From: Actinomycetospora endophytica
Lineage (GTDB): Bacteria > Actinomycetota > Actinomycetes > Mycobacteriales > Pseudonocardiaceae
Length of the DNA: 64,000 bases
Direction of reading: 5' to 3'
Assembly: GCF_021026375.1 (NCBI RefSeq)
Contig: NZ_JAJNDB010000001.1
Coordinates: forward strand, 682,001 to 746,000
Shown here: piece after piece, positions 9,070-17,121 of the stretch
Layout: each line of letters starts with the position of its first letter
How positions within the stretch are numbered: position 1 is the first letter of the stretch
Position numbers and translations under genes: made by a program
Notes under the pieces: model-generated
The model's database searches: none
What the model was told of the DNA's origin: nothing
Seen by the model: the letters and a program-made list of their open reading frames with translations, nothing else

Positions 9070-10248
9070 GTGGCCCGGCTGCTTCCCGACGCGCGCGGGC
9101 GGGCCCTGGCCGCGCTGTGCGTCACCGAGATCTCGAGCTGGGGGACGCTCTACTACGCCTTCCCGGTGCTGCTCGGCCCGATCACCGCGGACACCGGGTG
9201 GTCGGCGACGGCGGCCGTGGGCGCGTTCTCGACGGGGGCGGTGGTCTCCGCCGGGACCGGCATCCTGGTGGGACGGCTGATCGACTCCTACGGCCCGCGA
9301 CCGGTGATGACGACCGGGTCGGTGCTCGGCGTCCTCGCGCTGCTCGCGGTGTCGGCGGCCCCGTCGCTGCCGTGGTTCTACCTCGCGTGGGCGCTGGGTG
9401 GCGTGGCGCAGGCGGCGACGTTCTATCCGCCGGCGTTCGCGGCGATCACCCGCTGGTACGGCGAGGCGCGGCTGCGGGCGCTGACGACGGTGACGCTGGT
9501 GGCGGGGTTCGCGTCGACGGTGTTCGCGCCGCTGACGGCGTTCCTGGTGGGGCACCTGTCGTGGCGGGGCAGCTACGTCGTGCTCGCGGTGGTGTTCGGG
9601 GTCGTGACGATCCCGCTGCACCTGTTCCTGCTGACCCCGCCGTGGTCGCGGTCGTCGGGCGGTTCCGGTCCGTCGGCCGAGGAGGCCGAGCGCGCCCGGT
9701 CGGTGGTCCGCTCGGGGCGGTTCGTTGTGCTGGCCGTGGTCATGACGGTGGCCGGGTTCGGGCTCTATGCGGCGACGATCAACGTGGTGCCGCTGCTGGT
9801 CTCGCGTGGGGCCCCGCTGTCGACCGCGGCGCTCGGCCTCGGGCTGGTCGGGGTCGGTCAGGTGTCCGGGCGACTGGTGTTCGGGCCGCTGTGCCGGGCG
9901 ACCACGCCGGGCGGGCGGGTGACGCTGGTGATCGTGGTGGGCGGGATGTGCGTCGTGCTGCTGGGGCTGCTGCCCGGACCGGTGGGGGTGTTGATCGCGG
10001 TCGGGATCGCGGCGGGGGCGGCGCGGGGGCTGCACACGCTGCTGCAGGCGTCGGCGGTGTCGGACCGGTGGGGGACCGCGTCGTTCGGGCGGATCAACGG
10101 GGTGTTCTCCGCGCCGTTGACGGTGGCCGTGGCGCCGGCTCCCGCGGGCGGAGTGGTCCTGGCCGGGCTGGTGGGCGGGTTCGGGACGGCGTTCGTGGTG
10201 CTGGGGGCGGTGGCGGTGGTGGCCGGGGTGGTGGCGCTGCGGTTGTAG
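9070..10248 (+). CDS. MFS transporter (monocarboxylate/oxalate-formate type)
   Basis: This major facilitator protein of about 392 aa has roughly twelve hydrophobic segments in two halves separated by a polar loop (SRSSGGSGPSAEEAERARS). Segments such as EISSWGTLYYAFPVLLGPI and GGVAQAATFYPPAFAAITRW resemble MCT/OFA-type carriers of monocarboxylates. The frame also allows GTG at 9049; GTG at 9070 is preferred because the protein then begins directly at the amphipathic VARLLPDARGRALAAL, but neither start has a good ribosome binding site. The substrate is unknown. It follows a strong terminator and is itself followed by a palindromic element. Confidence 0.82.
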   Translation: MARLLPDARGRALAALCVTEISSWGTLYYAFPVLLGPITADTGWSATAAVGAFSTGAVVSAGTGILVGRLIDSYGPRPVMTTGSVLGVLALLAVSAAPSLPWFYLAWALGGVAQAATFYPPAFAAITRWYGEARLRALTTVTLVAGFASTVFAPLTAFLVGHLSWRGSYVVLAVVFGVVTIPLHLFLLTPPWSRSSGGSGPSAEEAERARSVVRSGRFVVLAVVMTVAGFGLYAATINVVPLLVSRGAPLSTAALGLGLVGVGQVSGRLVFGPLCRATTPGGRVTLVIVVGGMCVVLLGLLPGPVGVLIAVGIAAGAARGLHTLLQASAVSDRWGTASFGRINGVFSAPLTVAVAPAPAGGVVLAGLVGGFGTAFVVLGAVAVVAGVVALRL

Positions 10249-10262
10249 CTGGGGCCCCTGGC

Positions 10263-10317
10263 GAGGGGACGCTCATGCACGCGTTCCGGGCGCATCCGCG
10301 TGCATGAGCGTCTCCTC
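10263..10317. repeat. 55-bp palindromic element, copy 1 (perfect 16-bp stem core)
   Basis: GACGCTCATGCACGCG at 10268-10283 is the exact reverse complement of 10297-10312, with a 13-nt loop; the stem extends to 21 bp with one G-U. A second copy, 51 of 55 bases identical including the whole loop, lies at 11252-11306, so the pair brackets the DUF559-like gene. It may serve as a terminator for the MFS gene. Confidence 0.85.
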
Positions 10318-10325
10318 GGCGAAAG

Positions 10326-11246
10326 ATGGAGCCGTTCGGGTCCGGGGCGCGTCGAAGCCCCATGGCGAGCGACGAGTGGCCGACCGACCGCCCTTTCCGG
10401 GGCTCCGAGGCAGTGCGGGCCGGACGGGTGACCTGGCGGGTGCTCCAGGGCCCCGGATTCCGGCGCATGGCGCACGACACGTACGTCGCGTCCGCGGTAC
10501 CCGACTCGACGTTCCTCGCGATCCGGACGGCCGCGGAATGGGGCGGGCCGTCCGCGGTCGTGACCGGCTGGTCCGCGTGTCGATGGTGGGGGTGCGAGGT
10601 ACTCCCCCGCCCCGAGCCCCCGGTCGAGATCGCGGTGACCGACCGCAGGCAGAGCCCACCGCCGGGATGCCGGGTCCGGCGCGCTCCGGTGAGGGACGCC
10701 GACGTCGTCGAGCGCGACGGTCTTCGCGTGTCCACCCCGCTGCGCGCCGCCTACGACCTCGCTCGGCTGGCCGGCCGCGAGGACGCGGTGATCGCAGCGG
10801 ATGCGCTCGCCCGGGTCGGGCGGTTCGACGGCGCCGAACTGGAGCGGTTCGCGGTCGCGCTGGGGACGGCGCGGGGCTGCCGCAACGTCCCGACGGTCGC
10901 GCGGCTGCTCGATCCCCGCTCGGAATCCCCCATGGAGACCCGGATCCGCCTCGTCGTCCTGCGGGCGGGCTTCCCGCCCCCGGTGTCCCAGCACGAGGTG
11001 TGGGACGGACCGTGGCTCGTGGCCCGCCTCGACCTCGCGTGGCCCGCGTGGAAGGTGGCGCTCGAGTACGACGGACAGGACCACGCCCTCGAGGACCGGC
11101 GAGGCCGCGACGTGGAACGGATCGACGAGCTCACAGCGCTGGGGTGGGTGGTCATCACCGTCACCGCGCGCCAGTACTTCCGGACGCCGCGGTGGATCGA
11201 GCGGCGGGTTCGCGAGGAGCTCACCGCCCGGGGTGCTCAGCTCTGA
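10326..11246 (+). CDS. AbiEi-like / DUF559 endonuclease-fold protein
   Basis: This 306-aa protein has an N-terminal region like the AbiEi antitoxin family (VTWRVLQGPGFRRMAHDTYV and a winged-helix-type stretch) and a C-terminal DUF559 (Vsr-like, PD-(D/E)XK fold) domain: ESPMETRIR, RLDLAWPAWKVALEYDGQDH and ITVTARQY carry the E, D and E-Y-D positions expected of that nuclease fold. Such orphan proteins are abundant in actinobacteria and their role is unknown; no cognate AbiEii toxin is adjacent. The start is uncertain: ATG 10326 is taken, ATG 10362 is possible. Bracketing by two nearly identical palindromes is unusual and could mark a mobile cassette. Confidence 0.8.
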   Translation: MEPFGSGARRSPMASDEWPTDRPFRGSEAVRAGRVTWRVLQGPGFRRMAHDTYVASAVPDSTFLAIRTAAEWGGPSAVVTGWSACRWWGCEVLPRPEPPVEIAVTDRRQSPPPGCRVRRAPVRDADVVERDGLRVSTPLRAAYDLARLAGREDAVIAADALARVGRFDGAELERFAVALGTARGCRNVPTVARLLDPRSESPMETRIRLVVLRAGFPPPVSQHEVWDGPWLVARLDLAWPAWKVALEYDGQDHALEDRRGRDVERIDELTALGWVVITVTARQYFRTPRWIERRVREELTARGAQL

Positions 11247-11251
11247 TCACC

Positions 11252-11306
11252 GAGGAGATGCGCATGCACGCGTTCCGGGCGCATCCGCGTGCACGAGCGT
11301 CTCCTC
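11252..11306. repeat. 55-bp palindromic element, copy 2
   Basis: It matches the element at 10263-10317 at 51 of 55 positions in direct orientation. The 13-nt loop is identical; the 21-bp stem has one mismatch and two wobbles. It sits between convergent genes (DUF559-like and xanthine dehydrogenase), so bidirectional termination is a plausible present role. Confidence 0.85.
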
Positions 11307-11320
11307 GACGGGTCAATGGG

Positions 11321-14017
11321 TCAGACGTCCTGGCAGAGCGCCCACACCCGGTCCCGCGTCATCGGCAGGCGACGGGGCCGGGCGCCGACCGCGTCCCGGA
11401 TGGCGTTGGCGATCGCCGGGGCGACCGGGTTGTACGGCGACTCGCTCATCGACTTCGCCCCGAACGGCCCGAGGGTGTCGACGGTGTCGGCGAAGAAGAC
11501 CTGGGTCGCGGGCACGTCGGCGTACTGGGGCAGGTGGTAGTCGCGCAGCACCCGGGTGGTGACCCGCCCCGCGTCGTCGAGCCGGATCTCCTCGTACAGC
11601 GCGGTCCCGATCCCCTGGGCCACCCCGCCCTCGACCTGCCCCCGGCACTGCTGCGGGTTGACGACGACCCCCGCGTCGGCCGCGTGCACCGAGCGCAGGA
11701 TGCGGACCTCGCCGGTCGCGGTGTCCACGGCCACCCGGACGGCGTGCACGTTGAACGCCACCGAGCGGGGGCTGCCCTCGTGCCGGCCCTCGCCCCGCGC
11801 CCCCGCGAGGTCGGCCAGCCCGACGAACGCCCCACCCGAGCCGTGCACCCCGTCCGGGCCGAGCACGCACTCCTCCGATCCCTGCCCCAGCCGCGCCGCC
11901 GCCTTGCCCCGTAGCTCGGAAGCCAGCGCTGACGCCGCCCGCGCCACAGCAGTCCCCGCCACCACGGTCCCCGTCGAGCCGAACGCGCCGGTGTCCACGC
12001 CCACGCCGTCGGTGTCCGCGCCGGTCACGACGACGCGGTCGAGCCGGGCCGACAGCGCGGTCGCCGCGATCTGGGCGTGCACCGTGGCGGTGCCGTTGCC
12101 GAACTCGGCGGTGCCGACCCGCACCCGGTAGGACCCGTCCGGCTCCACGGTCACGCTCGCCTCGGAGCGGTGTCCCCGTGGTGGGATCGTCGCGATCATC
12201 GCGGCGGCCATCCCCTCCCCGACCCGCCACGACGGACCGTCCGGCGCCGGATCACCGGACTGACGCAAAGCCTGCTGGGCCAGGTCGAGGCACTCCGGCA
12301 GGCCGTCGGAGCCGAACTGCAGGTCGTCGGGATGGTCGGCCGGGGCCGCGGAGGCGATGAAATCGTCGCCGGGCCGGACCGCGGTGCGCCGACGCAGGTC
12401 GAACGGATCGATGCCGAGCTCGCGGGCCAGGTCGTCGAGCGCCGACTCCACCGCGAACTGCACCTGGCCGAGCCCGTAGCCACGGAACGCGCCCGACGGC
12501 GGCGTCGTCGTGTACACCGCCTCGGCGTCGACGCGCTTGTTCGGGCAGCGGTAGAGCGCCATCGACTCGTGGCAGCCGTGGAACATCACGCCCGGCGAGT
12601 GGTTGCCGTACGCGCCGGCGTCCGACAGCACGTCGATCGCCAGCGCGGTGAGCGAGCCGTCGGGCCGCGCGCCGACCCGCACCGACACCCGCATCGGGTG
12701 CCGCGTCGGGGTCGCGGTGAGCGACTCGGTCCGGGTGAGCTCCCACTGCACCGGCCGGCCGGTCGCGAGGGCGGCCAGGGCGGTGAGGTCCTCGGTGAGC
12801 AGCTCCTGCTTCGACCCGAACCCACCGCCGACCCGCGCCGAGTACACCCGCACCCCGTCGCGCTCCCGGCCCAGGAGCCGGGCGAGCTCGTCGCGCACGA
12901 GGAACGGCACCTGCGTCGACGTCCGGACCACGACCCGGCCGTCGGTGTCCACCCACGCACGGCTCGCGTGCGTCTCCAGCGACGACGGCGACACCCGCCC
13001 GGTGCGCCAGGTCCCGCCGACGACCGCGCCGCCCGACGACCGCGCCTCGGCCAGCCCCGCCTCGACGTCGCCCACTCCTTCGTGGATGGCGGCGACGACG
13101 TTGCGCGCCGGGTCGGCGATGCGCGACGCCGGCCCCTTGTCGCCGTGGATCGCCACCGACCCCGACGCGGCCTCGACGTCGAGCACCGCCGGGAGCGGCT
13201 CGTAGGAGACGACGACGGCGCGGGCGCCTGCTTCGGCGGCTGCGGGATCGGTCCCGACGACCGCGGCGACGCGCTGGCCGTGGAACCGGACGACGTCGTC
13301 GAGGATGCGGGTGTCGTCGGGATCGTCGAGGCGGTTCTCGTGCCGGGCGGTGGAGAAGAGCGTGGTCGGGACGTTCTCGTGGGTGAGCACCGCCAGCACG
13401 CCGGGCATCGCGAGCGCCGCCGCGGTGTCGATCCCGGTGATCCGCGCGTGGGCGTGCGGACTGCGCACGACGACGAGGTGGGCCAGATCGTCCGGCGTCG
13501 GACCATCCAGGGTGTAGAGCTCCGCGCCGCGCACGATCCGGGCCGAGGCGGGCGCCGCGGCAGGGGTCCCGACGGCGGGCCCGGCCGCGTGCCGCGCCGT
13601 GTTCGCCCGGCCGTCGAGCGCGTCGGCGATCGCGCGGTAGCCGGTGCAGCGGCAGAGGTTGCCCTGCAGCGTGCGCGCTCGGGCGGCGGGGTCGGCGAGC
13701 CGGTCGGCGAACGCGCTCGCCGTCGTCACCATCCCCGGGGTGCAGAATCCGCACTGGAACCCGGCGGCCGCGACGAACCGTTCCCCGACCTCGTCGGGCA
13801 CGCCGGCCGCCGTCGTCACGGCCGAGCCGAGAGCGCGCACCGCCGGGTACAGGCACGAGTGCACCGGCACGTCGTCGACGAGGACCGTGCAGGCGCCGCA
13901 GTCCCCCGCGTCGCAGCCCTTCTTCACCGCGTGGTGACCGTGATCGCGCAGGTAGGTCCGCAGGCACTGACCGGGCCGGGGCTCCGCGGGCAGCGGGACG
14001 CCGTCGACGCTGGTCAC
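11321..14017 (-). CDS. Xanthine dehydrogenase, fused 2Fe-2S and molybdopterin subunit
   Basis: This 898-aa protein joins the two [2Fe-2S] domains (C35, C40, C43, C55; then C89, C92, C122, C124 in QCGFCTPG and LCRCTGY) to the large molybdopterin domain (GAELYTLDG, VGGGFGSKQE, GAFRGYGLGQVQF, AEFGNGTATVHAQIA and the C-terminal GAKSMSESPYNPVAPAIA whose Glu is the expected catalytic base). FAD is on the separate neighbouring subunit. With guanine deaminase and the FAD subunit in the same operon, oxidation of hypoxanthine/xanthine to urate is likely, although aldehyde oxidoreductases share this architecture. GTG at 14017 overlaps the upstream stop (GTGA); the longer frame is antisense noise. No XdhC-type maturation protein is in the window. 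Confidence 0.88.
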   Translation of the reverse strand: MTSVDGVPLPAEPRPGQCLRTYLRDHGHHAVKKGCDAGDCGACTVLVDDVPVHSCLYPAVRALGSAVTTAAGVPDEVGERFVAAAGFQCGFCTPGMVTTASAFADRLADPAARARTLQGNLCRCTGYRAIADALDGRANTARHAAGPAVGTPAAAPASARIVRGAELYTLDGPTPDDLAHLVVVRSPHAHARITGIDTAAALAMPGVLAVLTHENVPTTLFSTARHENRLDDPDDTRILDDVVRFHGQRVAAVVGTDPAAAEAGARAVVVSYEPLPAVLDVEAASGSVAIHGDKGPASRIADPARNVVAAIHEGVGDVEAGLAEARSSGGAVVGGTWRTGRVSPSSLETHASRAWVDTDGRVVVRTSTQVPFLVRDELARLLGRERDGVRVYSARVGGGFGSKQELLTEDLTALAALATGRPVQWELTRTESLTATPTRHPMRVSVRVGARPDGSLTALAIDVLSDAGAYGNHSPGVMFHGCHESMALYRCPNKRVDAEAVYTTTPPSGAFRGYGLGQVQFAVESALDDLARELGIDPFDLRRRTAVRPGDDFIASAAPADHPDDLQFGSDGLPECLDLAQQALRQSGDPAPDGPSWRVGEGMAAAMIATIPPRGHRSEASVTVEPDGSYRVRVGTAEFGNGTATVHAQIAATALSARLDRVVVTGADTDGVGVDTGAFGSTGTVVAGTAVARAASALASELRGKAAARLGQGSEECVLGPDGVHGSGGAFVGLADLAGARGEGRHEGSPRSVAFNVHAVRVAVDTATGEVRILRSVHAADAGVVVNPQQCRGQVEGGVAQGIGTALYEEIRLDDAGRVTTRVLRDYHLPQYADVPATQVFFADTVDTLGPFGAKSMSESPYNPVAPAIANAIRDAVGARPRRLPMTRDRVWALCQDV

Positions 14018-14847
14018 CGCAGCTCCGCCCGGATCTCCTCGGCGAGGTGGCGGGACATCGCGTGCCGCCACTCCGGGGTGCCGTGCGGGTCGTCGTACCA
14101 GCCGCCGTGGGTGGCGCCGAGGGCGTCGACGTCGGCCGCGAACCGGTCCGGGGTGGGCAGCGACTCGTAGCGCAGCACCGCCGGACGGGGCACCGCGGCG
14201 GTGACGGCGAGAGTGAAAGCTCCATCGGGGTCGCGACGGCCCGCGATCAGCACCGCGGAGCGCCCGAGCGGGGCGAGCGAGGCCTTGCGCAGCGCCGTCC
14301 GGCCCCGCAGCGCCGTGGCCGGCAGGTGGATCGACCGCAGCACCTCGCCCGCCACCAGCGTGGTCCGCCGGGTCCCGACGACGAGGTCCTCCACGAGTTC
14401 CCGACGCTGCCGGCCGGAGGCGTCCCAGATCGTCGCCACCCCGTCCAGCGCCGCCGCCAGCGTCGTCATCGGCCCGGCCGGCAGCGCGAGACAGACGTTG
14501 CCGCCGACCGTCGCGACGTGCCAGACCTTCCGGGACCCGACCAGCGCCTCGCAGCACCCGGCGAGCAGCGGCAGCGCGGGCCACTGCGGGTACGCGGCGG
14601 GATCGAGGTCGGCGAGCCGGGCGAGCGTGGCGGTGGCGGCGACCGTCAGGCCGTCGTCGGCGGCGGTGATCGGTGTCCACCCGGCGGCGGTGAGGTCGAC
14701 GAGGCCGCGCAGGTGCGGCTGCGGCACCGAGAACAGGAACGTGCCGCCCCCGAGCAGCGCGCGGTCCGGGCCGAGCCCCGGCAGCGCGGCGCGGACCTCG
14801 TCGTCGTCCCGGGGTCGCTCGAGGGCCTCGACGGTGAGCAGATCCAT
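14014..14847 (-). CDS. Xanthine dehydrogenase FAD-binding subunit
   Basis: This protein of about 277 aa carries the FAD-binding pattern of the CO dehydrogenase/XDH medium subunit: ALLGGGTFLFS near the N-terminus and VATVGGNVCLALPAGP in the middle. It should pass electrons from the Fe-S clusters of the fused subunit to its acceptor. ATG 14847 is chosen because a G-rich Shine-Dalgarno-like run ends 6 bases upstream; ATG 14853, two codons earlier, is the alternative. Its stop overlaps the GTG of the catalytic subunit, implying coupled translation and roughly equal amounts. Confidence 0.86.
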   Translation of the reverse strand: MDLLTVEALERPRDDDEVRAALPGLGPDRALLGGGTFLFSVPQPHLRGLVDLTAAGWTPITAADDGLTVAATATLARLADLDPAAYPQWPALPLLAGCCEALVGSRKVWHVATVGGNVCLALPAGPMTTLAAALDGVATIWDASGRQRRELVEDLVVGTRRTTLVAGEVLRSIHLPATALRGRTALRKASLAPLGRSAVLIAGRRDPDGAFTLAVTAAVPRPAVLRYESLPTPDRFAADVDALGATHGGWYDDPHGTPEWRHAMSRHLAEEIRAELR

Positions 14848-14863
14848 CGTCATCCCCCCGCGG

Positions 14864-15343
14864 TCAGTAGTGGACCCGGTCGGTCTTGGCGAGCCAGGCG
14901 TCGAACGGCGCCCGCGGGTCCAGCTCGAGCGTCCCGCCGAGTGCCTCGACGCGCATCGGCCACGTGCCGGGATCGCGGGCGAAGAGCTCGTAGAAGTCGC
15001 GGTCATCGAACCCGCCACGGGCGGCGTCGTGGCGGTCGGCGGCGAACACCACCCGATCGAGCCGGGACCACAGCGACGCCGAGACGCACAGCGGGCAGGG
15101 CTCGCAGCTGGCGTAGAGCACGGCGCCGGCCAGCGAGAAGTCGCCGCGTTCGCGGCACGCGATCCGGATCGCGGTGACCTCGGCGTGCGCGGTCGGGTCC
15201 ACGTCCCGGGTGACGCGGTTCTGCCCGCGGGCGATCACCACCCCGTCGGCCACGATCACCGCGCCGAACGGGCCGCCGCCGTCGGCGACGTTCTGCTGCG
15301 CGAGCGCGACGGCCTCGGCCAGCCAGGTCTCGTCGGCGGTCAC
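14864..15343 (-). CDS. guaD: Guanine deaminase (cytidine deaminase fold)
   Basis: This 159-aa zinc deaminase shows the two CDA-fold signatures: H53-A-E55 (TAHAEVTAIR) for the zinc ligand and proton shuttle, and P-C83-P-L-C86 for the other two ligands. Length and spacing fit the Bacillus GuaD type, which converts guanine to xanthine. The neighbouring xanthine dehydrogenase would take the product on. GTG 15343 overlaps the stop of the upstream oxygenase by 4 nt. A related nucleoside or cytosine-type deaminase cannot be excluded, but context supports guanine. Confidence 0.85.
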   Translation of the reverse strand: MTADETWLAEAVALAQQNVADGGGPFGAVIVADGVVIARGQNRVTRDVDPTAHAEVTAIRIACRERGDFSLAGAVLYASCEPCPLCVSASLWSRLDRVVFAADRHDAARGGFDDRDFYELFARDPGTWPMRVEALGGTLELDPRAPFDAWLAKTDRVHY

Positions 15344-16356
15344 CCGGCACCGCCGGCGGCGTGGACGCGGGCGGCCTCCCGCTCGGCGGCGGCGTTGAGC
15401 GTGCCGCCGCGGCTCCCGGCGAGCTTCGCGGCGAGGTGCTCGCGGATCGTGATCGGCGGGTACGGCTGCGCGAGGTCGAGCGGGAGGGTCCCGACGACGG
15501 CGTCCGGGTCGCCGTCGTGGAAGAAGGCGGCGGACCGGCGTCGCTTCACCCGGCCCTCCTCGACCGGCGGTTTCACCCGGTGCAGCGTGGAGCGCCAGCG
15601 GTCGCCGGTGAGCCGGGCGGTGAGGTCGCCGAGGTTGACCAGCAGCGCGCCGTCGTCGGGCAGGACGTCGTGCCAGCACCCGTCGTCGGGACCCAGCACC
15701 TGCAGGCCGGCGACCCGGTCGGCCCAGAGCACGGTGACGATGCCGTAGTCGGTGTGCTCGCCCATGCCGGTCAGGTCGGCGTTCTCGGGGAGGTCCTGCT
15801 CCTCGAGCGCGTAGTGGTTCATCCGCAGCACCTCGACCGGGTCGCGGGCGAGGCGGGTGAAGGTGTCGGGGGCGACGGCGAGCGCGTCGGCGAACGCCGT
15901 GGTCAAGGTGCGCGCGACCCGCTGGGCCTCGCTGAACCACTGCTGCACCCGGTCGCGGAAGCCCTCGACGTCGGGCCAGACGTTGCCGTCACCGCCGGCG
16001 GCCGGGCCGTCGGCGGCGGTGCCGACGTTGAAGGCCTCGAAGAAGTCGTTCATCCGTGCGGCCTGCTCGACGCCGAGGCTCCGGCTGACCGACTCGGAGC
16101 GGGGCGGGCTGTAGCCGCGGTTGGTGCCGTCGGTGACGATCAGGGCCTTCTTGGCCGCCATCGGGAGGGCGAAGACGTCGTCGAGGGCGGTCGCGAGTCC
16201 GTCGACGGTGTCCTCGGCGATGCCGTGGCCCACGACCTGCACGAACCCGACCGTGCGGCACGCCTCGTCGAGCGCTCTCGCGGTGCGATCGCGGGCCTCG
16301 GGGGCACCGTCGGGGTCGACGTAGGGCGCCAGGTCGACGGTGGGAACGGTGAACAA
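15340..16356 (-). CDS. Isopenicillin N synthase family 2-oxoglutarate/Fe(II) oxygenase
   Basis: This 338-aa protein is of the non-haem iron oxygenase type with a DIOX_N region (VPTVDLAPYV, CRTVGFVQVVGHGI) and the catalytic set H201-x-D203 (GEHTDYG), H259 (STLHRVKPP) and an R-x-S pair (273-275) that would bind 2-oxoglutarate. The start is taken as TTG 16356 because a perfect GGAGGT (16363-16368) sits 6 bases upstream; there is no better ATG/GTG. It is the first gene of the guanine deaminase/xanthine dehydrogenase operon. A role on a purine, such as a hydroxylase acting before or beside xanthine dehydrogenase, is an inference from context only. Confidence 0.83.
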   Translation of the reverse strand: MFTVPTVDLAPYVDPDGAPEARDRTARALDEACRTVGFVQVVGHGIAEDTVDGLATALDDVFALPMAAKKALIVTDGTNRGYSPPRSESVSRSLGVEQAARMNDFFEAFNVGTAADGPAAGGDGNVWPDVEGFRDRVQQWFSEAQRVARTLTTAFADALAVAPDTFTRLARDPVEVLRMNHYALEEQDLPENADLTGMGEHTDYGIVTVLWADRVAGLQVLGPDDGCWHDVLPDDGALLVNLGDLTARLTGDRWRSTLHRVKPPVEEGRVKRRRSAAFFHDGDPDAVVGTLPLDLAQPYPPITIREHLAAKLAGSRGGTLNAAAEREAARVHAAGGAG

Positions 16357-16439
16357 ACGCGGACCTCCGTGGCGGCGGGTGGATCGGGGCGGCCACGGTG
16401 CCGGGGACCGTCCACTGTAGGTCGTGCGCGCGCTCCGTG

Positions 16440-16471
16440 GGGCGGGTCTATCGGAGGGCGGGTCTATCGCA
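16440..16471. repeat. 16-bp tandem duplication over the TetR stop codon
   Basis: GGGCGGGTCTATCGGA at 16440-16455 is repeated at 16456-16471 with one difference. The duplication covers the TAG stop of the TetR gene, so a second in-register TAG lies just downstream. It looks like a recent local slip event without clear function. Confidence 0.7.
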
Positions 16472-17048
16472 GGGCGACGGCGGCGGCGTGCAGCGCGTCG
16501 AGCTCGGCGCGGGCGAGCGCGCCGAACGACTCCGTCCCCTCGCCGTCGCTCCATCGACCGAACCCGCGGTGGAAGGCCTCGACGCCGAGGTCCGCGGCCA
16601 GGCCGGCTTGCGGGTCCGCGACTCCGCGCTCGCGCAGCGCAGCGCCCAGGGCCGCCGCGAGGCCGGCGCGTTTGAAGGCGTCACGCTCGACGAGCTCGTC
16701 GTGCGAGGCCACAACCTGGCGGAGCCGGGCTCCGAACGTGCGCTGCTCGTCGACGAAGCTCGCGGTCACGGTGTCGAGCGCGGCGGCGACGAGCTCGAGC
16801 GGGGTGGCCCCGGCCGGCGCGGTCGCGACTCCCTCGGCGAGCAGCGTGCTGTGGTCGTCCTGCCCGGCGAAGAGCACCTCGCGCTTGTCGCGGAAGTGCC
16901 GGAAGAACGTGGCCTTGCTCAGCCCGGCCCGCGCGGCGATCTGCGCGACGGAGGTGTCGTCGTAGCCCTGCTCCGCGAACAGGTCGATCGCGGCGCGCAC
17001 CAGCCGCATCCTCGGGTTCGGTTCCCAGCGCGCCACGGGACCCGACAC
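16464..17048 (-). CDS. TetR family transcriptional regulator
   Basis: This 194-aa protein has the N-terminal TetR helix-turn-helix (IDLFAEQGYDDTSVAQIAARAGLSKATFFRHF, about residues 21-52) and a helical ligand-binding C-terminal half, as usual for repressors of this family. It is divergent from an SDR-type oxidoreductase. Two near-identical 19-bp palindromes lie in the short gap between the two start codons, so it very probably represses both itself and the oxidoreductase. GTG 17048 is the first start; a GTG four codons later is possible. The ligand is unknown. Confidence 0.9.
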   Translation of the reverse strand: MSGPVARWEPNPRMRLVRAAIDLFAEQGYDDTSVAQIAARAGLSKATFFRHFRDKREVLFAGQDDHSTLLAEGVATAPAGATPLELVAAALDTVTASFVDEQRTFGARLRQVVASHDELVERDAFKRAGLAAALGAALRERGVADPQAGLAADLGVEAFHRGFGRWSDGEGTESFGALARAELDALHAAAVALR

Positions 17049-17052
17049 TAGC

Positions 17053-17071
17053 GATGAGACATGGTCTCGTC
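17053..17071. promoter_or_regulatory. TetR operator, proximal copy
   Basis: GATGAGAC and GTCTCGTC arms flank a 3-bp centre. It differs by two bases from the perfect palindrome at 17085-17103 and lies 5 bp upstream of the TetR start. Twin operators spaced 32 bp centre to centre (about three turns) point to repressor dimers on one face of the DNA. Confidence 0.75.
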
Positions 17072-17084
17072 ACGGTGCTACGGT

Positions 17085-17103
17085 GATGAGACACGGTCTC
17101 ATC
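17085..17103. promoter_or_regulatory. TetR operator, perfect copy
   Basis: GATGAGAC-ACG-GTCTCATC is an exact 8+3+8 palindrome placed 19-37 bases upstream of the SDR start at 17122, where it would overlap the promoter. The binding protein is presumably the adjacent TetR. Confidence 0.78.
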
Positions 17104-17121
17104 GTTGCGGGAGGGTTCCCC

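Noticed and set aside
14018-14680. Long N-terminal extension of the fused xanthine dehydrogenase frame.
   Set aside because: It overlaps the FAD subunit in another frame and has shadow-like composition; the GTG at 14017 with a GTGA overlap begins exactly at the 2Fe-2S domain.
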